From: Salibacter sp031581065
GTDB taxonomy: Bacteria > Bacteroidota > Bacteroidia > Flavobacteriales_G > Salibacteraceae
Assembly (NCBI RefSeq): GCF_031581065.1
Contig: NZ_JAVLBN010000020.1
Location: forward strand, 1-40,763
DNA length: 40,763 nt
Direction of reading: 5' to 3'
Shown: positions 39,256 through 40,763 of the stretch, piece by piece
How positions within the stretch are numbered: the stretch's first letter is position 1
Layout of the letters: each line of letters begins with the position of its first letter
Program-made: the position numbers and the translations under genes
Notes under the pieces: generated by a model
Told to the model about the DNA's origin: nothing
The model's database searches: none
Seen by the model: only the letters and a program-made list of their open reading frames with translations

Positions 39256-40530
39256 ATGGAAATAACTGCAAATAATCCAAATCGCACTTCATGGGTAGAT
39301 GTACCTGAAAACAGCGACTTCCCCATTCAAAACCTGCCGTTTGGCATTTTCTCTACTACTGAGAAAGACGCTCGTGTAGGTGTGGCACTCGGTGGGCACA
39401 TCATCGACATGTACGAACTGGCGAGTCGCGGTTACCTCAGTGACATCATCAAAGATGCTGAAGTGTTCAACCAGGCTAAGCTCAACCCTTTTATGAAATT
39501 GGGTCGTGACACGGTCAGAGCCGTACGCAACGAGCTGGCCAACATCTTCGATTCGAACAATGCCAAGCTCGAATCAAACGATGACGACAAGGCTGCTATC
39601 CTCGTGAAACAAAGTTCAGCATCGATGCACATGCCCGTTCAGGTTGGCGATTACACAGATTTTTACTCGAGTAAAGAACACGCGACTAACGTTGGTAAAA
39701 TGTTCCGCGATCCGGATAATGCTTTGTTGCCTAACTGGCTTCACATTCCGGTTGGTTACCACGGTAGAGCGAGCTCTATCGTTGTTTCGGGAACGCCTGT
39801 TCACCGTCCAAAAGGACAGACAAAGCCCGATCCTGAGCAACCACCGGTTTTTGGTCCGTCAAAACGTGTGGATTTTGAACTTGAAATGGCTTTTGTAACC
39901 TATGACGGCAAAGCACTTGGCGACTCGATCTCGAGTGACGAAGCTGAGGATTACATCTTTGGAATGTGCCTCTTCAACGACTGGAGTGCGCGCGATATGC
40001 AAAAATGGGAATACGTACCACTCGGTCCGTTTCTCGCAAAAAGTTTTGCATCATCTGTGAGTCCGTGGATCGTGACGATGGACGCGCTAGAGCCATTCCG
40101 CTGTGCCGGACCACAACAGGATCCTGAGCCACTTCCATACCTCAAGACAAAAGGTGATCACAGTTTTGATATCAACCTTGAAGTTGGTATCAAAACAGAC
40201 AACACTGACGAAACAAAGCTGACGCATTCAAACTTCAAGTACATGTACTGGAGTATGGCGCAACAGCTCACTCACCACACGGTAAACGGATGTAATATTC
40301 GCGTTGGTGATATGATGGCTTCAGGAACGATTTCAGGAAAAGACAGCGATGAGTTTGGTTCAATGCTCGAGCTCACGTGGGCCGGTAAAAACCCGATCAA
40401 ACTTCCTGATGGATCTGAACGCAAATTCATCGAGGATGGCGATACTGTAATCATGCGCGGTTACAGCAAAAAAGACGGCATCCGCATTGGATTTGGCGAA
40501 GTGCGCTCTAAAGTACTTCCTGCCAAGTAA
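39256..40530 (+). CDS. fahA: Fumarylacetoacetase
   Basis: FahA catalyses the last step of tyrosine breakdown, splitting 4-fumarylacetoacetate to fumarate and acetoacetate. The 424-residue protein has the small N-terminal domain (FPIQNLPFGIFST) and the FAH domain with DYTDFYSSKEHATNVGKMFRD, the IPVGYHGRASSIVVSG motif, the metal-binding Glu residues in VDFELEMAFV, LFNDWSARDMQKWEYVPLGPFLAKSFASSVSPWIVT and the ending ASGTISG. Length matches eukaryote-type enzymes (about 420). It shares the glyA promoter; homogentisate dioxygenase is not in the window. A terminator follows at 40554-40589. Confidence 0.97.
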   Translation: MEITANNPNRTSWVDVPENSDFPIQNLPFGIFSTTEKDARVGVALGGHIIDMYELASRGYLSDIIKDAEVFNQAKLNPFMKLGRDTVRAVRNELANIFDSNNAKLESNDDDKAAILVKQSSASMHMPVQVGDYTDFYSSKEHATNVGKMFRDPDNALLPNWLHIPVGYHGRASSIVVSGTPVHRPKGQTKPDPEQPPVFGPSKRVDFELEMAFVTYDGKALGDSISSDEAEDYIFGMCLFNDWSARDMQKWEYVPLGPFLAKSFASSVSPWIVTMDALEPFRCAGPQQDPEPLPYLKTKGDHSFDINLEVGIKTDNTDETKLTHSNFKYMYWSMAQQLTHHTVNGCNIRVGDMMASGTISGKDSDEFGSMLELTWAGKNPIKLPDGSERKFIEDGDTVIMRGYSKKDGIRIGFGEVRSKVLPAK

Positions 40531-40553
40531 TCGATTTTATTTATTTGAAATGG

Positions 40554-40589
40554 AAAGCCTCTTGACGAATGAGTTGAGAGGCTTTTTTT
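40554..40589 (+). terminator. Intrinsic terminator of glyA-fahA
   Basis: AAAGCCTCT (40554-40562), 14-base loop, AGAGGCTTT (40577-40585) and a run of seven T (40583-40589): a 9-bp stem with T-tail, 23 bases after the fahA stop. Confidence 0.88.
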
Positions 40590-40637
40590 GGTTTAAAACA
40601 TTAAGAAATGAAGAATCATTAAGAGTATAACAAATAA

Positions 40638-40722
40638 GTGCCGTCAGGCACGCTCCACATCTATCTCCGGGTGATAGCCCGGAGCCTAAGTGTAAAAAAC
40701 AACTATTGAGTACCGTAGGTAC
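40638..40722 (+). repeat. Two-hairpin intergenic repeat, copy B
   Basis: GTGCC-GTCA-GGCAC (40638-40651), 13 bases, CTCCGGG-TGATAG-CCCGGAG (40665-40684), and a third unit GTACC-GTA-GGTAC (40710-40722). It has the same architecture as copy A, in the opposite orientation in the window. Different arm bases with pairing kept indicate selection for the folded form. Nothing else is seen from 40590 to the right end. Confidence 0.75.
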
Positions 40723-40763
40723 GGTTCACATCTAAAAAGCCTGATGTTTATTTACTTTTCTGT

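Larger units (their letters stand above)
1270..39522. repeat. Dispersed 10-bp word GGHTCTGACC, 22 copies across the window
   Basis: Plus-strand copies start at 1270, 2987, 4270, 8627, 13568, 15529, 20174, 31123, 31374, 32439, 35281, 35916 and 39147. Minus-strand copies (seen as GGTCAGADCC) start at 2148, 8610, 12431, 18711, 28168, 30964, 35166, 36583 and 39513. The third base is T nine times, C seven times, A six times and G never. Fourteen copies are followed by G. Nineteen lie in genes and three in spacers. Near matches with one change were also seen (6338, 10294, 10999, 16666, 26160, 27353, 33041, 40411). Confidence 0.85.

Noticed and set aside
1270..39522. Dispersed word as a variant of the Neisseria uptake sequence
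   Set aside because: The Neisseria word GCCGTCTGAA shares only TCTGA with GGHTCTGACC, so homology is not supported; only the analogy remains.
1..40763. tRNA, rRNA or complete insertion sequence
   Set aside because: No cloverleaf, rRNA core sequence or transposase gene was found by reading both strands.

Overview
The window looks like chromosomal DNA from a member of the Bacteroidota, most likely order Flavobacteriales. The grounds are: several promoters of the Bacteroidota type (TTTG or TTG, 19 bases, TAnnTTTG; exact at 1009-1039, 28338-28368 and 37826-37855); three secreted proteins with C-terminal type IX secretion (T9SS) sorting domains; few Shine-Dalgarno sequences; the phylum-typical PadR/PspC pair; and a proC-proB-proA order. 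No rRNA, tRNA, CRISPR array or complete insertion sequence was seen.

Layout. 1-3584: a partial gene, a barrel-like outer-membrane protein, and an operon of a small secreted protein, a PadR repressor and a PspC-domain membrane protein, preceded by a strong promoter overlaid by three evenly spaced AGTACT palindromes. 3576-6555 (minus): a TsdA-like dihaem cytochrome c, an OprD-like porin and mscL. 6968-9870: proline synthesis (proC, proB, proA), followed by a 141-bp MITE-like element. 10144-14599: a lipoprotein phosphoesterase, an outer-membrane protein, a DUF2452 protein, gpmI, and an ECF sigma factor with a small companion gene. 14798-19954: uvrA, hemN and a tandem universal stress protein. 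19951-28296 (mostly minus): a T9SS hydrolase, a 54-residue CxxC protein (plus strand), an FkbM methyltransferase, a flavodoxin, an orphan LuxR-type regulator, then a run of pabA/trpG, pyrR, pyrB, a small protein, a T9SS protein and rnz. 28392-32118: a sigma-54 response regulator, an Hpt protein, RidA, threonine aldolase and a membrane protein. 32290-33762: a three-gene HipB/HipS/HipT-like toxin-antitoxin module with three operators 40 bp apart and a palindromic repeat on each side. 33983-40530: a T9SS protein, trmD, rplS, a thioesterase, a repeat-rich 0.8-kb gap, glyA and fahA.

The most unusual signal is not a gene. The word GGHTCTGACC (H = A, C or T), often followed by G, occurs 22 times on both strands, mostly inside unrelated genes and in different reading frames. 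One inverted pair forms a hairpin between proB and proA, and another copy abuts the rplS terminator. Base composition alone predicts about 0.1 copies, so this resembles a genome-wide functional word (for example an uptake, recombination or chromosome-organisation signal). Its role is unknown to me.
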